Translations under genes and position numbers: made by a program
In this document: piece after piece, positions 4,242 through 5,355 of the stretch
Position numbering within the stretch: the first letter of the stretch is position 1
Layout: each line of letters begins with the position of its first letter
Notes under the pieces: generated by a model
What the model saw: only the letters and a program-made list of their open reading frames with translations
The model's database searches: none
What the model was told of the DNA's origin: nothing
Origin: Leptospiraceae bacterium
Lineage (GTDB): Bacteria > Spirochaetota > Leptospiria > Leptospirales > Leptonemataceae
DNA: 5,355 nt
Direction: 5' to 3'
NCBI GenBank assembly: GCA_020440935.1
Contig: JAGRNC010000200.1
Span: 1-5,355, forward strand

Positions 4242-5355
4242 ATAGGTCAAACTACGATACGGGATATCGCCGATAGTGGCGGCAAGGCTGTGTAATCGGG
4301 CTCGCACTTGTAGATAAAATGCGCGAAAGGCCGGGTGATTATGGGACTGCGGATTGCTCATAAAGATCCAACCCACTCCATATTCGGGATACCACTGCAT
4401 TGTGCCGCCCATTCCGTACCAGAGGGCTGCATGGTTCAAAAAGAGATTCTTGCCATTCGCATTCCAGATCCTCCATGAAATACCGCGGTACTCTACATAG
4501 GGACACTGCGGCCGTGGGGCCGGAGTGCCAAACATCTCCTGATAGCTTTCCTCCGAGATAATCCTATGACCGCGATAAATGCCGTGATCCAGTAGCATGA
4601 TCAAAAACTTTCGCATATCTACAGTGGAGGTCCACAATCCAGCAGCGCCATCGGTCTTGTAATCGGCGCTGCTATTTTGCATGTCCATGGGCTTCATTAG
4701 AAATTCCTGGAGATACCGGTGCAATGGCATCCCGCTCACCACGGCCACCAATCGTCCCAGCATTCGATAGCCGTTATTGGAGTAGGCAAACCTGGTCCCT
4801 GGCGGTGCATTGCGGAAGCCGCCTTCGCTTACTCCCGATGTGTGCGTTAGTAAATGGCGGACCGTAACCTGTGGCCAGGTCGGATGATAGGCAATGATTC
4901 CCGGCAAATAAGTATTGATTGGTTCGTCCAGATTCAGCTTTCCTTTTTCGGCAAGCTGCAAAATGGCCAGCGCCACCCAGGGCTTGGTAAAGGATACCAC
5001 GGGGTATTGTTTCTGAATCGATGCATGCACCGCGCGCTGATACAGTACGTTTCGATCGTTGACCAGGGCCACAGTGACCGTTTGGATCCCGTAGATTCGG
5101 GCTGTCTGTTCAATCCAGTCATCGAATCGTCGGATCTCCTCGTCGATCTTGCGTATCTTTTCCGGCTCGGCCCGATCTTCCAGAGCCCATGTAAGGTTTT
5201 CGAAGCGGTAATAATGTCCAGTGGCGTCCGACTCGGGGATGGTATCTGGATACAGGCTCATGGTTTCCGGACGTGGCCGATCGGGACCGTACTTTAGCTG
5301 GCATTGAAGGGAGGAGAGCATGACAAACAGGGCCAGACATACGATTTGCAGGCGG
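4206..5355 (-). CDS. beta-lactamase-fold serine hydrolase (PF00144-type), probable lipoprotein, 5' end beyond the right edge
   Basis: This belongs to the class C beta-lactamase/penicillin-binding-protein/EstB-like serine hydrolases, a family that includes esterases, D-peptidases and beta-lactamases. Counting from the ATG at 5321 (371 residues), the family start FDDWIEQTARIYGIQTVTVA (66-85) is followed by the nucleophile motif S110-F-T-K113 (SxxK), then GKLNLDEPINTYLPG, VRHLLTHTSGV (154-164) and Y180-S-N182 (YxN). AGLWTSTVDMRKFLIMLLDHG (227-247) is the usual later helix. The third motif, normally K/H-[ST]-G or HGG, appears as YGMGG (302-306), with Met304 where His is common. The ATG at 5321 is probably not the true start: the same frame stays open to the window edge and adds RLQIVCLALFV, which with MLSSLQC makes a hydrophobic signal peptide ending at a lipobox-like Cys. 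The protein is therefore likely a periplasm-facing lipoprotein whose first few codons are cut off. It converges on the DUF1223 gene. Substrate unknown. Confidence 0.9.
   Translation of the reverse strand, partial: RLQIVCLALFVMLSSLQCQLKYGPDRPRPETMSLYPDTIPESDATGHYYRFENLTWALEDRAEPEKIRKIDEEIRRFDDWIEQTARIYGIQTVTVALVNDRNVLYQRAVHASIQKQYPVVSFTKPWVALAILQLAEKGKLNLDEPINTYLPGIIAYHPTWPQVTVRHLLTHTSGVSEGGFRNAPPGTRFAYSNNGYRMLGRLVAVVSGMPLHRYLQEFLMKPMDMQNSSADYKTDGAAGLWTSTVDMRKFLIMLLDHGIYRGHRIISEESYQEMFGTPAPRPQCPYVEYRGISWRIWNANGKNLFLNHAALWYGMGGTMQWYPEYGVGWIFMSNPQSHNHPAFRAFYLQVRARLHSLAATIGDIPYRSLTYLHPCYYQTVNW

Noticed and set aside
4854..5297. 147-codon plus-strand open frame
   Set aside because: It is antisense to the serine hydrolase, whose family motifs fix the coding strand.

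Overview
The window looks like a stretch of spirochaete chromosome, most likely from the Leptospirales and closer to a Leptonema- or Turneriella-like organism than to a low-GC Leptospira. This is an inference. It rests on the dense set of lipoproteins and exported envelope proteins, a Cys/Ser/Thr/Ala-rich lipoprotein of the kind seen in Leptospira (DUF1554-like), a coiled-coil protein with a DUF5683-like 'LVPGAGQY' membrane domain that is common in spirochaetes, and base composition that looks near 50% GC by eye. No ribosomal or other phylogenetic marker is present, so the assignment is tentative.

Layout from left to right. (1) Bases 1-620, minus strand: the first 206 codons of an RND-superfamily efflux permease; the rest lies beyond the left edge. 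(2) Bases 621-935: a non-coding gap with a strong 13-bp bulged hairpin (656-687) that could be a terminator or leader structure. (3) Bases 936-1688 and 1708-2790, minus strand: two genes 19 bp apart, almost certainly co-transcribed. The upstream gene encodes the exported coiled-coil/DUF5683-like membrane protein. The downstream gene encodes the putative lipoprotein, with a good Shine-Dalgarno in the short gap. (4) Bases 2791-3168: a divergent intergenic region with no convincing gene. (5) Bases 3169-4023, plus strand: a DUF1223 lipoprotein with a thioredoxin-like CSSC motif. (6) Bases 4020-4241, plus strand: apparent debris of a gene. Three short blocks in three successive frames together resemble part of an NlpC/P60- or YiiX-like papain-fold protein; this is a hypothesis. 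(7) Bases 4206-5355, minus strand: a beta-lactamase-fold serine hydrolase with SxxK and YxN motifs. Its reading frame runs off the right edge through what looks like a lipoprotein signal peptide, so the gene is partial at its 5' end.

Taken together this is an envelope-themed neighbourhood: export pump, lipoproteins, membrane-anchored protein, periplasmic thiol-type protein and a penicillin-binding-like hydrolase. Nothing ties the genes into one pathway beyond shared location in the envelope. I see no RNA gene, IS element, CRISPR array or phage module. The parts most worth a second look are the decayed or frameshifted region at 4020-4241, the variant third motif and hidden N-terminus of the serine hydrolase, the domain architecture of the coiled-coil protein, and the hairpin before the efflux gene.
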